NCBI GenBank assembly: GCA_030407315.1
Contig: JALQPE010000403.1
Coordinates: forward strand, 62,001-126,000
Length of the DNA: 64,000 bases
Reading direction: 5' to 3'
Source of the DNA: Asparagopsis taxiformis
Lineage: Eukaryota; Rhodophyta; Florideophyceae; Bonnemaisoniales; Bonnemaisoniaceae
Below the pieces are notes generated by a model that searched no databases, was not told the origin of the DNA, and worked only from the letters and a program-made list of their open reading frames with translations. Every line of letters starts with the position of its first letter. Positions within the stretch are counted from its first letter, which is position 1. A program made the position numbers and the translations under genes. Positions 40,851-52,447 of the stretch are shown here, piece after piece.

Positions 40851-41939
40851 ATGCGTCGCATAACGCTTTTCTTTGCATCCAGCGTGCACCTTCCATTGAA
40901 GTTGTCAGCAGTAGCAGCAGCAGCGGGGGCGGGGGCGCCGAATGCTCTATGCGCGTGTCGCGCGTCGGCGAGCGACAAGCCAGCCACACGCGCGTCAAAG
41001 CGGCCGTACGGGTACTGGAAGCATCGAGAAAACATTCACAAAGAGCTAAACGACTATCTGCAAACGGTGTCGAAAGACGACGCGCACATCATGCCGACGG
41101 AACGGCAACTGGTCGCGGCGGGACGCAAGGAGCTCGCCGGTGCGATTCGGCGGCATTCAACGTGGCGAGAAATCGCCAACGAGCTAGACCTGGTGTTGAG
41201 CTCTGTAGCGCGGCCGCGGGGACTCAATTTAATCTTCTGCACCCAACTGCGTTTGCGCAGCGGACGGATGCGGCCGTACATGTTCTGGCGCGAATTCGGC
41301 AACGTGGAGGAGGAGGTGCGACAATTCATGCGCGGGCGGCGTGACACGGAGGGGCGTGATGGCAGTGACGACGTGTCGTCGAAACGCACCATACCGACGG
41401 CGGCCGAGCTGGAGCGTGCGGGGCGTTCGGATCTGATCCGTGCGATCGGGATGCACGGCGGGTGGGAGCGTGTGGCGGAGCGGATGCAATTGCGCGAGCA
41501 TCGGCGCTCGGCGTGGGGCGAGTTTGCAGCGGTGCAGACGGAGATTGAACGCATTATCGCGGACGGTAAGCTGCGTGAGGACATGATGCCGTCACTTGCG
41601 GTGCTCAAACGCGACGGCGCTAGGGGACTGTATTCGGCGGTGGTGCGACGGCATGGCGGCGCGACAGCGGTCGCCAAACGTATGGGTCTGACGATCGCGG
41701 TCGAGAGGAAACCGAGAGGGTACTGGGCGTGCGCGCAGAATCGGAGGAGAGAGGTGGAAGATTGTGTGCGTGTGCTGTGTGAGAGACGTAAGGATAGGGA
41801 TGCGATGGCGATGCCGACTCGTGTGGAATTGAATGAGATTGGTCGTACGGATGTTACGAGAGGGGTGATGCGTTACGGTGGATTCCGAGCGATTGCATGC
41901 CAACTGGGCCTTAACGTCGTGCATGACGAAGATGCGTAA
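40851..41939 (+). CDS. Protein of four tandem ~65-residue repeats
   Basis: 362 aa. After an Ala-rich transit-like head (about 1-45) come four copies of one module, at about 51-114, 141-214, 219-280 and 288-354. Each runs: RPxxYW/W (aromatic start), a charged helix (EE/KE..), a MPT/IPT-x-x-EL motif, GR-x-[DE]-L, a helix with A-I, HGG or equivalent, and a final VA-x-x-[LM]-x-L. Copies 2 and 4 are the clearest (IPTAAELERAGRSDLIRAI; MPTRVELNEIGRTDVTRGVM). Copy 3 has lost the MPT-like core. Organelle targeting and nucleic-acid binding are plausible but unproven. High GC, intronless. Confidence 0.7.
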   Translation: MRRITLFFASSVHLPLKLSAVAAAAGAGAPNALCACRASASDKPATRASKRPYGYWKHRENIHKELNDYLQTVSKDDAHIMPTERQLVAAGRKELAGAIRRHSTWREIANELDLVLSSVARPRGLNLIFCTQLRLRSGRMRPYMFWREFGNVEEEVRQFMRGRRDTEGRDGSDDVSSKRTIPTAAELERAGRSDLIRAIGMHGGWERVAERMQLREHRRSAWGEFAAVQTEIERIIADGKLREDMMPSLAVLKRDGARGLYSAVVRRHGGATAVAKRMGLTIAVERKPRGYWACAQNRRREVEDCVRVLCERRKDRDAMAMPTRVELNEIGRTDVTRGVMRYGGFRAIACQLGLNVVHDEDA

Positions 41940-42782
41940 ATTGAAGCGTCGCTGCAGCTGACACTGCCGGTTGTCATACACTACAATCGGGACAGATTTG
42001 GCGTGCCGTCACGGCGTGGTTTAGGGACAGTTGTCTCGACAAGAGGAGGTTGGCGGGTACAGCCGCTCAGGAGGACGGGACAGACGTCGTGCCAATGTCT
42101 ATTTATGCGAGTAGACTAGACATATGAAACGTGACGTTTCTGAGAGTCCTCTCGTTGTTGCACTAGAGCGCCCCGCACAGCAATTGCCACCTGGAGGAGA
42201 TGATGACCGAGTTACGTAATGTCAACTGGTAAAACCTTACTGACAGACCGAGCAGAAAACCCGATCTGATTTGCTCATGTGGTTGTCTCGATGCCGCGCT
42301 ATCAAATGCTTACAAGACGGACAGGTCCGCAATTCGTTACGTGCGCTTTGTTGCATCAATCACATCAGTTGAGCTTGGCGTCAATTAACTGGCCGCCGAC
42401 ATAACTGAACCCAAAATTATGCACGGCCCATGCAACCAATAATTCGTATGGACCACAACCCAAAATTACACGCCGTACACAATACTTTGACCGTGCACGC
42501 CCCCCACCCGACTAGACGCGGCGTGGAAACAAGCAAACAATATATTTCTCCCTTCCCATCGAGTCCATCCATCCACTTACAAGTGCTTCTGCTGCACTCT
42601 GTTGCGATAGCGCCCCGCCACACCGGACCATTTCCAACTTGGATCATACCGCACACATGATCGCACTTGCCGACTCTCCATGATGCCGCCCTCAATCAGA
42701 AACTGCATAGAAATACTACCCATCGTGCTAACCGATATCAAAATTTCGTTCGCTGTTCACTCGTCAAATCACCAACAGCAAA
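41940..42782. other. Intergenic region, no gene seen
   Basis: 843 bp between two plus-strand genes. No frame with recognisable content; a C-rich tract (about 42495-42560) precedes the secreted-protein gene. Confidence 0.4.
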
Positions 42783-43850
42783 ATGTCACAACCTAACCCG
42801 CAGCCATGCCGCCACACAATCATCACACTGCTAATCGCAATCACAACCATGCACCTCTGCGCGCACGCGCTACCCCCGTCGCTGTCGCCATCGCAGCTTC
42901 TGACGGCGCTCAACCTTTCGTCAGCAACCGCACGCACGGAGCGATCGGCGACGCCATCCGCGCAGTTGCTGGTCGACATGCAGATAATGCAGACATGCGG
43001 TCTGGCGGAAGCGAAACCGTGTGAAATCAGCAAGTTTTCCGCATGTCGCCAAACATGTCTCCAACCCGGGGCGACGGTGCGTGACAATTGCTGCTGCGAG
43101 CAGCACCAAGACGGCAACGTGACCATCGCGGAACTCGGCGGTTGCATCACTAACTACCGCATCGAGGGGTTTACACACTCGGACGCGTCCGGATTCATCG
43201 ACATCGTCGTGCTACGCAGCGACATGCGCTCGATCCGTAGCGTGTGCACGCGGCGCGCGTCGCCGACGGACGCGTGCGCCTGTCTGCAGATCTGGGTGAT
43301 GGACCGGCCTGAATTCGAGTATGCGCAGCGACAGGTTGCCGAGGGCGGCGATGTGAACGACCGAAGCATCTGTGTCATACCAGAAACGCCGGCGCCTTCT
43401 GCGGACGCGCCGCCGATCGTCGTGGACAACATGCTTCCGCCGCCGCCGGGCGTCGCGGCGGACGATTCGGCCACGTGCGTCGACGAGACGTATCTACGCG
43501 CGGTCGGTTTCGACGAGCGTCATTTCGTGCATCGACGTAGCGTTGTGGCGCGCGTGCTGTGCCCGCTGCACGCGTCCGTGCCGTGCGGCACCGCGCAGCA
43601 TAAACTGCGCGTCGATGGCGTGGACGGGTCGTACGGGTGGTTTTGTGCGCGTCGGTTGGTGTGCGAGACAAGATGGGCACGCGTCAATGCGGTGTACGCG
43701 CATCGCTGGACGGAGCGACGGGAAGGTGACGTGGTCGTGACTATGTTTGATGTGCGCTATTCGGAGGTGGCGCAGACGGCCGTTCATCGCGTGCTGTGCG
43801 GCGCGAGATCGGGCCGGCGGATGGTGATGGGCGGTGTGGGGGGTACATAA
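42783..43850 (+). CDS. Secreted Cys-rich two-domain protein, copy B
   Basis: 355 aa, paralogue of the gene at 15230-16252. Signal peptide with hydrophobic IITLLIAITTMHLCAHA; an alternative start at 42849 would remove most of it, so the first ATG is preferred. The N-terminal Cys domain (about 58-185) has C-x3-C, a CCC triplet, GGC and CAC, matching copy A in order. A Pro-rich linker (PETPAPSADAPP ... LPPPPG) leads to the C-terminal domain (about 232-335): TCVDETYLRAVGFDERHFVH, RVLCPL, VVTMFDVRYSEVAQ. Much higher GC than copy A. Function unknown; likely extracellular. Confidence 0.72.
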   Translation: MSQPNPQPCRHTIITLLIAITTMHLCAHALPPSLSPSQLLTALNLSSATARTERSATPSAQLLVDMQIMQTCGLAEAKPCEISKFSACRQTCLQPGATVRDNCCCEQHQDGNVTIAELGGCITNYRIEGFTHSDASGFIDIVVLRSDMRSIRSVCTRRASPTDACACLQIWVMDRPEFEYAQRQVAEGGDVNDRSICVIPETPAPSADAPPIVVDNMLPPPPGVAADDSATCVDETYLRAVGFDERHFVHRRSVVARVLCPLHASVPCGTAQHKLRVDGVDGSYGWFCARRLVCETRWARVNAVYAHRWTERREGDVVVTMFDVRYSEVAQTAVHRVLCGARSGRRMVMGGVGGT

Positions 43851-44433
43851 TTTTGAGGAATTATTGGAGAAATTTGAGAGATCACGGGTATCATATAACG
43901 TCATTGAGATGTTGTCATCTATTTTCTTTGCGTAAAGATTACAGTTGTTGTATAGTGATTGGTGCTTGGGAGTAATGATTTCTACCGTCGAGCAAAGTTT
44001 GGGCGATCATGATTGGTGGACTGCCTCGGCGATGCGTATCTACTAGTCTTTCAGTTGCGCCCACTGCGAAGGCACGCCCCCTGCGTTGGGGAATATTGTT
44101 CCAGCAACGCAGGCGCGCGGGGCGCGGTGCAGCGCGACGCGGCGCGAAGGCTTGCGTACGCACGGCACGAGGCGGAACGTACAAGCTTTGCACTGTCCTG
44201 GAATCGCATTCATTGACTGCTTGCCGGCAGCAAAGCACTGTTTCAATCCGCCGCCGTTATACAGCGCCGTGCTCGCGCCGTGGCGCAATGATCTCCATGA
44301 GCGCTCAATCCTTTCGATGACGCAACCGCTTCCACGAGCAACTGTATCCTTCCACCAACATATATAGAGCGTTTTCGCCGCTACCATGTGATCACCGCTC
44401 TACCGGCAAAGCAACAATTCCAACCCCGCAACC
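43851..44433. promoter_or_regulatory. Region upstream of the membrane-protein pair
   Basis: 583 bp. A TATA-like stretch (catatatagagcg, about 44358-44370) lies about 70 bp before the ATG of the first membrane-protein gene. No gene seen. Confidence 0.4.
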
Positions 44434-46035
44434 ATGGAAATCAGAGCCTCTATCGGTATCGTGCTCACGCTCGTCTTTCTGGCGACCGAGCTCATTGTAA
44501 ATCCATTTTTCGAAATCTTCAAGAACAAAATCATCATCGCCCGCTTACGCAAGCTCCTTTCCGGCGGCGCCACCATCAATCTCGGCCCGGAAAATGCCTT
44601 TCTCAACAAATTCGGTCTGAGCACCGGTGTGAAATCCAGCGACATGGCGCTCTTCCTCCTCAAGGTGCTCAAAATCGTCGTCAAGTTCTACGTCATCTGC
44701 GTCATTGCCTGGTGGGAGTCCGGGCTCAAGCAGAAGCAGATCACGACAAATGAAATGTCCGTCATTACCCCCGACGCCTGGAGGACCACCAATGGTTCCG
44801 TCTCCTTCGCTTCCGTCACCCCGCATCTATCGCTTTCTGAAGACGCTATCCAAGACCTGCCAGGGTTGGACGTTTTTGCCGATATCAATGATGCAAACTA
44901 TACCAAGAGTCGCAATACCAACTTGGAATTGACTTATTTTACCGAATGCGTCAGAGATGATGTTAATAATGACGGTCTTCGAACCGCCTATTTTGCCGTG
45001 TTCAGACGCGATGAAGACTCTACCGATGCTGTCTGTCTCAATGGTGACAACGGACGTGATGAAACGCCGTTGCTTAGTTTCGATCCCAACAATGAGAATA
45101 AGCGCAATGCAACTGTTGCAAGTATAAATCTGAGAAGGTACATTGCGACAGATTTTACATCGATTCTGTTCGAGGGAACAGTGGACACAACTGATGAATT
45201 CTTGGGCAATACGCAATTCGAAGGCTATATTGCTCTCACTACATTTTCTCATTTCCGCAACGGTGTCGGATGGTATTTATACGGCTTCGTCATGGGCCCC
45301 GACAACGAAATGCTTCGAGTTATCATTGTTGCTTCCACAGGTGTAGGTGACCCCAAACCGTGCTCCGGTGACACTTGTCTGGGCAACTGGACGTTTGATC
45401 TCAACGGTGCCACGCTGCCCAACGGTCAAAGTGTGGGTCAATTCAACCCGCGGCTGTACAGTAATCAACTGGAAAGCATCAGACTGCGACTTGGCAAAGT
45501 ATCCGAGGAGGACCAAGGGCGACAAAAATACATTGCACTCGCATGGTTGGCTGAGACCTCATTTCAGACGTTTAAATCCAACGAAAGATTCATTGATGAC
45601 GTTATGGACCGTCTGAGCAGTGACGTGTTCTACTTCTCCAACATGGGAGAGTCGGAAAAGGTGCTGCGCGCATTCAACACACGGGAAGTAACCGAAGTGA
45701 CCAATTTTATCACGCCGTTTGTCATCAGCGCTGTAGTGCTTCTACTGGGATTTGCTTTAGTGGGCGCCGTTACCGAGTACAGGAGCAGGAAGACATACGG
45801 CATTACGAGCGATATCCTGAGTCGAGAGGCGTTGGTCATGGTGCATAAGACCGATGTGTTTGGATATGCTGGCATATGGAAGAATCGAAAGGAAGCAGGG
45901 ACTGTGGGCGTATTTCTCAGAGATGGGCGCAACACTCTGGGATTCCTCGACTTGAACACTGGCAGAGAAACCTCCATCCATGACCGCAGTTCATGGGACA
46001 TTTCACAAATTCGGTTGGGAGTAGATGATGTGTAG
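44434..46035 (+). CDS. Unknown three-helix membrane protein, tandem copy 1
   Basis: 533 aa, no family recognised. Predicted helices: about 5-27 (IGIVLTLVFLATELIVNPFF), 71-93 (MALFLLKVLKIVVKFYVICV) and about 423-445 (FVISAVVLLLGFALVGAVTE). Between helices 2 and 3 lies a roughly 330-residue, probably extracellular or lumenal, domain with N-glycosylation sequons (NGS, NYT, NFT in different loops) and Cys motifs (TECVRD, AVCLNGD, KPCSGDTC). The first loop carries GPENAFLNKFGLSTGV. An 82-residue tail follows helix 3. The next gene is a close paralogue in the same orientation. Confidence 0.75.
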   Translation: MEIRASIGIVLTLVFLATELIVNPFFEIFKNKIIIARLRKLLSGGATINLGPENAFLNKFGLSTGVKSSDMALFLLKVLKIVVKFYVICVIAWWESGLKQKQITTNEMSVITPDAWRTTNGSVSFASVTPHLSLSEDAIQDLPGLDVFADINDANYTKSRNTNLELTYFTECVRDDVNNDGLRTAYFAVFRRDEDSTDAVCLNGDNGRDETPLLSFDPNNENKRNATVASINLRRYIATDFTSILFEGTVDTTDEFLGNTQFEGYIALTTFSHFRNGVGWYLYGFVMGPDNEMLRVIIVASTGVGDPKPCSGDTCLGNWTFDLNGATLPNGQSVGQFNPRLYSNQLESIRLRLGKVSEEDQGRQKYIALAWLAETSFQTFKSNERFIDDVMDRLSSDVFYFSNMGESEKVLRAFNTREVTEVTNFITPFVISAVVLLLGFALVGAVTEYRSRKTYGITSDILSREALVMVHKTDVFGYAGIWKNRKEAGTVGVFLRDGRNTLGFLDLNTGRETSIHDRSSWDISQIRLGVDDV

Positions 46036-46259
46036 GTGTAGATATGGGACACACGGAAGGTATAACATCTATAAATAATAATATCTATCTATTTATTTTC
46101 TACGCTACCCGGCCCCGGTATGACATGCTTCTGCCTTCTGTTTCGAGTATGACAACGTGCTGGCCCTTTGTTGTAACTCATAGTCCCTGACCTCGCACAT
46201 TTAAGTTCTCCGTGGGCACGTCTTCATGTCCTTCAATCAGGCATGCCGACCGAGCCGCC

Positions 46260-47879
46260 ATGGAGATCTTTCTCCAGATTGGACTGGTGCTGACCATGGT
46301 CTTCCTATCCATCGAGCTAATCATCAATCCGTTTTTCGAGATGTTCAAGAACAAAATCATCATAGCCCGCATGCGCAACCTGTTGCAAAACGGCGCCACC
46401 CTCCATCTCGGTCCGGAGAACCATTTCCTCAACAAGTTTGGTCTCAGCACAGGCGTGCGATCAACCGATGTATGGCTCTTCCTGCTCAAAGTGCTCAAAA
46501 TCTTCGTCAAAATGTACGTGCTGGTCGTGATTGCCTGGTGGGAGTCCGGCCTATCCGAGGGCTCTGTCACGCGTGAGCAAACATCAACCATGGCTGTCGA
46601 CGCCTGGAACCGCACCGATGCCGTCGTGTCGTTCGCTTCCGTCACCCCGCACACGCCGCTCGCCGATGAAGACGTGTTCATGCTGCCCGGCCGCGGCGGA
46701 TTAGACGTGATTTCAAACGGAAATTACTCCAAGAGTCGTAGCACGCTGCTGGAATTGCAATACTTTTCAGACTGTATCAAGGACTTGAACGGTGTACGGA
46801 ATGCATTCTTCTCCGTGCTGAAAAGTGACGAGAACGATACCAGTGCCGTTTGTTTAAACGGCGAATTCGGGCGCGATGAGACCAAGCTATTGTCGTTTGT
46901 GCCGGATAACAGTCGCAAGTTGAACACTTCATTTCATGAAATGAATCTGACAAGGTACATTGCGACAGATTACAATACGATCCTCTTTGCCGGGTATGTA
47001 TCAACGATTGAACCGTTCCTCGGGCGTACTAAATTTGAAGGATACATTGCCCTCACTGTTTCCTCGCATTTCCAAAATATTGTCGGATGGTACGTATACG
47101 GCTTCGTGATGGGGCCCGGCGACGAAATGCTCCGCGCCATAGCAGTTGCAACCACAACCACCGCATTCAACGCAGAAAAGCCATGCTCCGGGAACCGATG
47201 CCTGGGCGTGTGGCGATTCACACCGAACGGAGTATTTCTCCCAAGCGGCCGCGAGCTTGGTCCATTTGATCCTCGCGACTATTCCAACCAATTGGAAAGC
47301 GTTGGCTTGAAGCTAGAGTTACCATTTTCCAACGACACGTCCAAATCGCTGGCGTTGGCATGGATGGCCGAGACGCCGTACGACACATTTCGAAGCAACG
47401 AACGCTTCATTGACGACATTATGGACCGATTGAACGGTGATATATTCTTCTTCTCCGACTTGGGCTTTTCGACACGCACACTACGTGCTTTCGATACGCG
47501 CCAGGTGACGGTGGTGGCCAATTCGCGCACGGGGCCTGTTGTGAGCGCGGTTGTCATTCTCGTACTGTTCGCGTTGGCCGGGTTGATTGCGGAGTTTCGT
47601 TCGCGCGCGCAGTTTGGGAGTGATAATGATCTGTTGAGTCGGGAGGCGTTGGTGGCGTTGTACAAAAGAAACATGATGGGAGGTCGACGGTTTGGGAATA
47701 AGATGGAGGAAAGGACGATTGGAATTGTGAAAGACGACCCGCATGAATCTATGGAATTGGGGGATGCGTATCGGTCGCTGTCGGTTCTGAATGTGTCGTT
47801 AGATCAATGGGATGGTTTGGTGGACTCGGAAGAGCGATTTGCTGAACCGAGAGGTGATATGAGACTAGGTATTTTCTAG
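46260..47879 (+). CDS. Unknown three-helix membrane protein, tandem copy 2
   Basis: 539 aa from the ATG at 46260, which aligns with the start of copy 1 (MEIFLQIGLVLTMVFLSIEL versus MEIRASIGIVLTLVFLATEL); an upstream ATG at 46212 adds 16 residues. The same layout and near-identical blocks recur: FKNKIIIARMRNLL, GPENHFLNKFGLSTGVRSTD, VIAWWESGL, RYIATDYNTILF, TKFEGYIALT, NERFIDDIMDRL and the third helix VSAVVILVLFALAGLIAEFR. The C-terminal tails differ most. Only about 220 bp separate the genes, so they arose by tandem duplication and may be co-regulated. Function unknown. Confidence 0.75.
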   Translation: MEIFLQIGLVLTMVFLSIELIINPFFEMFKNKIIIARMRNLLQNGATLHLGPENHFLNKFGLSTGVRSTDVWLFLLKVLKIFVKMYVLVVIAWWESGLSEGSVTREQTSTMAVDAWNRTDAVVSFASVTPHTPLADEDVFMLPGRGGLDVISNGNYSKSRSTLLELQYFSDCIKDLNGVRNAFFSVLKSDENDTSAVCLNGEFGRDETKLLSFVPDNSRKLNTSFHEMNLTRYIATDYNTILFAGYVSTIEPFLGRTKFEGYIALTVSSHFQNIVGWYVYGFVMGPGDEMLRAIAVATTTTAFNAEKPCSGNRCLGVWRFTPNGVFLPSGRELGPFDPRDYSNQLESVGLKLELPFSNDTSKSLALAWMAETPYDTFRSNERFIDDIMDRLNGDIFFFSDLGFSTRTLRAFDTRQVTVVANSRTGPVVSAVVILVLFALAGLIAEFRSRAQFGSDNDLLSREALVALYKRNMMGGRRFGNKMEERTIGIVKDDPHESMELGDAYRSLSVLNVSLDQWDGLVDSEERFAEPRGDMRLGIF

Positions 47880-50800
47880 GACGGAAATCTTCCAAGTGAA
47901 ATATGTATTGTATGTATAAAGGTCGCAGATGTCGCTGCGGTAGTTTTGTGTAAACATGTCTCGGATAGCCGGGTGGCACGCTTATCTGGCCGGTGCTATT
48001 CTGGTAGAGAAGCTTAATTTTGTTCTGGACGTTGATAGTGCGGAAAACGTTTGCGAACAATGTCGCGCAGATGAGACGTGCCACGTCAGAATGTTGCACA
48101 AATAAGCTGCTTACAGTATTGAGAGTTGGCATACAGTCCAACACGCAATTTTGCGAGAGCGTAGAAATTGGCCGTACGGATAATCGTAGCGGCTGGGCGT
48201 CATCCAGACGTCCGGAGAGATCATGCAATGATTTTCTCAACTATCGCAATACCTTCGCTCTGTCTGTTTGGTTAAATCCTTTTCATGCTCGTCGTGCAGT
48301 TTGTAAAATAATACTTCCACCCGCTCAAAGCCCGCTCCCGCTGCGATGCGGCAGGGAGAAGGGGTACCACCTGGAGTCTTCGCTGCGTCCGTACCCATTG
48401 CATCAATGGGCATAAACGTGCTCTCAAAATAGGTCATGGTGGAAATTGCAGCAAGCGCAGCTGAGCCTTCCGAGTGGCGCAACTCGATCGTAGTTGTACT
48501 TGAACGCTACAGCCAATGGGGCGCGACCGGCCCCGTTTGGTAGTGCGGCCAATGCTGAACAGCTGGGCACCTCTCGAGAGCAGGGGGACTCCGACGGAGG
48601 CGTTTTCAGTTTGCAAGGGCTCTGGCGTGTGCTTGATGCTAGTATGAACTAGAGTGAATTCGTACCATATCTGTGTGGCGGCATCCAGGCAATTTAAACT
48701 TGTGGACCACCCACCAGTTGTGGTTCTGAGAGCGTGCCGGAAATGTTTAATCTATAATGAAAATATTTCCAAACCTTTATGAATAGAAAACAGAATTGTA
48801 ATTTTTTAAAACATTTCAAAAATTGAAATTTCACCCTGGCGGATCGAGATATCTTCGAAGTGCGCTAGTTAAACTGAGATTGTCAGTAGGTAGATTCGAC
48901 CGCAAGTATTGCATCTATTACTCGCTTGATCGAAAAAGTCGCTTCAACTGTTTCTCGCGTTCATCGCGATCTCGCTCGGGAAGAAACTCAAATCCGTGCT
49001 CGATTCCTTAGAGGGCAATTACACTATGGTTAGCATGAGTTTGATGCACAGCCTGGCCCTGCGCGCGGAGCGGATCTGGTACTGTTTCTGTGTCTAATTT
49101 CGCTATTTGTACCGGAATTTCATGACTACGCGTGCACCCATTCCATTGGCGTCGTCAGATGTGGGTACATTACCCATGTAAACGGTTTCTTTACATTATA
49201 TTTCCACGGGCCATATATATTTGAGAAATATACTCTATTTCCGTTTCCACCAATTATTTCACGAAACACATGAGTCACTGCCATAGCGAGAGTTGTCAAT
49301 GGCCGAAAAATGGCGGGTATCTATCCCATATACGGCTATTGCCGAATCAGACTTGTCACACATATGTACCGTATGCGTCACACGTCAACCAGCCCAACTT
49401 GCCATAACACCGCGCGCGCGAATAGGTGTGTTGGAAAAAATTCGTGCCTTCTATTCTTTTCGATCGTTTCGCTTCCAAGTACCAGCGCATAGCGCTGGTT
49501 GCGCGACGGGCACTGCGTTGTCGTGGACGAAGAATGCCGCCGACGCAGTCAATACTTGTTCTTCGTCTAGAAAGTAATTATCAAAGTTGAAAAACATCGA
49601 TGATGAGACATCAAACTCGTTGGAACATTCTACTATTGATGCAACTACTTCCATGCTTCAAATCACCGTTTCAATGCCGTGCGCCCAATGGCTCTCTGCG
49701 CTTGCCGTGCGGCATGCATGCACGCTTTCGTATTCGACTGTCCGCTTTGCGTGTACGTTACCGCCCACATGAATTTGTAGACATCTTGTAGAGGTGTTCA
49801 TCACGCAACAGCTGTATTCGTATTGTTGAACGTTTCAAGAGTTTGGTTTCGTCCGTCAAAAGGCATGCACGGTGGACATAACAATGACCGGCCTTTATAA
49901 AGTGCCTTTACGTTAAAGGACGCCGCGTTTTAACACAGTGTTAAAACACCAGGGATTTGTGCACACGATGCCTTTTCCTCGGGCATTCCAGACGACTTTG
50001 CTACAACTTGTTTTCTAGCTGCCCGTACCTTTTTGTATTTCCTAAGCCTTATACTGGTTAATAAAGTATCAGAATGGGCGGGGCAGGAAGATTTTTTTTG
50101 CAGACAACTGACGCACCGCTTTGGAAGGCTCGTGTCTGCCTCACACCGTTCCACTCGTTCCATGTTTCATCATGTTCTTTCTTGGCAAGTACCTGGAGAT
50201 TTGTCCCGGTGGAAACGATGGAAACGAATGTAAACACGAAATTGATTGGCAGCGACGTGACAGCATGCGCGTGAACCATCATGGACAGTCCACATCAGCG
50301 CATGTTATGGGGCAATAAAAATATTTCTCTACTGCATTTCTGGCCATCAGCTTCCGCCCGCCAGCCTTCATACAATGGGCCCTGGGCCATTCCCATTGTG
50401 AAAGCTTTGCCTTTCCGTAATTGTACATCTAAATCGAGCTCAGAGTCCCTCCCAATCGACAACTTACTGCTGCGCATGGATAGCGGCACCGCAGCCAAGC
50501 CCTATCATCGTTTGTTTCAATCATTTCGATTCTCAAGTAGACTTGCTGTTGATTTCACTCGTCCACCTGTATTGATACCGAACCAACCACAACTTTCCTC
50601 TCGAACGTTCAATGCATGCTCAAAGACTGTACATACAATATAAGAGTGCTTGATGTACTTCTTCGATATCTCGCCCCTTCTAATTCCCTCCACACATCTG
50701 GTAGAAAACCTAGCTCGCGCCCACAAATTCGACATGAACCACACCTGCAGTCGCCCGATATTCTTTCCTTGTTGGCGTCTTGTCATCACGTCTCTAGATC

Positions 50801-52447
50801 CTTCCGCGACCTCCACATGTTTTGTTAGCTTGCTATCGACTGCGCAACAAGCCATGCAGATTTCTGTTCGTCTCGGAGCTGTCTCCAAGTTGGAATTCCG
50901 TAATACTAAGCTCACTGCAATTCTTTTCCCCATTTCAAGAGGAGTGAAGTACTGCGGCTCATCTGTGCAGCATTCTTAGTTCAGGGTCGATTTTCCCACC
51001 ATATACAGAGAATGGTCATTTGAAATTGTTCTTTCCAATTCTGGTGTTCGTTGCACTGGCATTTCGGATATTGCGTTGAAGAGTTTCAGAACTTTTGTCT
51101 TACTCCTCGTTCTCGTTATAATCACCACTTTGAGAGAGAGCCCTTTGAACAAGTGAATATGTAGTCACCGTCTTCCCTTCTGTCTCGAGAACCATGGAAT
51201 GAAACTTATGGTACCCTATCATTTGCTTTCGTCGTCTCGCGTATTCGGTCAGGTGACATCTGTATAAGTTCCCTCTCTTGTTTCTAAGGTTTGAGGAGCG
51301 TAGTTAAACAAAGGAAAGAGCAACAAATCTGGAAACTTTGAAATGCAAATACAACATTTCTCTAGTTGTGTCCATGATGTCAACACAGATCAAAGGGGTG
51401 ACGTCGAATCTATGGGAGTGCAAATTTACCCCTCTGACTTCGAAGAAAATTAAAAGGGGTACAAGGAACCTACTGCCGATAGACGCGCTAGAGTCTAGAG
51501 AACCCACAAACCTTGACAACGATCTCTAATAGAGATATTACTCGGGAGAAGTTCTACTATGCTTCTGCAATCAAACCGTATTTTGAGATGCAGCGCGGGA
51601 ATTCGTCACAGAATTCAGTTCCTCGGAGTTAGCATGGATGCAGAAATGTGACTTCTTCTTGTAGAGTGCATGCCAGAAATACCAGTTGACTTCTTCCCCA
51701 GATGGGAGCCAAAGAGATGGCGATATAGTAGTTGAGTTCCCACTACTTTTGCTCAAGTGGGAAGGGGTACCTGACCTTTCCACTTTGACGAATAACTTAC
51801 ATTCTTACAGTACCATACTTCATATAAATAGTCGGACGTCGTCGCGCCAACAAATTTAAGTCACCCAGACATAGGATTCCCTACACAGGTTGTGAGCCCA
51901 GACGCTTCAAACGCATTTTTCTTCCTCCCTGCCCTCCCGAACTGTTCGATCCTACCAATTTGGCGATTTACATTCTGCCTGCGTGATAAACACAGTGAAA
52001 CCCACTCCACCTGCACAACCTATTATGGCACAATAAATTCCCCCTTCCGCTCTCCCAATCATCCACCAAGTGAAAACACCCATCCTGCCTACATCCAATT
52101 TCACAGCCTGGAAACTCATTGTCACGCATTCCAAATAATGCGATTCAAATGGAGATCCCAAATTCGGTTCTATTATGTCCATTATCATCTTTCTTTTATT
52201 TCCTCTCAAGACTCTGTTTGGCACTGCCAAATGCTACCCTATTAATGGAAGGCATTTTCTTTTATACTGGCCAACTAGGAAACTTGAGCGGTGCAAGCTG
52301 TTTATCGCTGGGAATTGGACATAGTCAATGTAACAGCAAACATAGCTAGGGAGATATCGAGTCAATTTAAACGCAGGTAGCAAAGAGTAGAAGTGAAGGG
52401 GGCAGGAAAGAACCACTCAAACAAAACTCAAACCACGATTACCTACA
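47880..52447. other. 4.6 kb AT-richer region without an intact gene
   Basis: Base composition shifts to AT-rich after about 48.7 kb. All frames are under 140 codons, with stops scattered in every frame. Minus-strand fragments at 50295-50933 and a plus-strand fragment at 51338-51529 have protein-like composition but no recognisable motif, so they may be decayed mobile-element pieces. No LTR pair found by eye. Confidence 0.4.
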
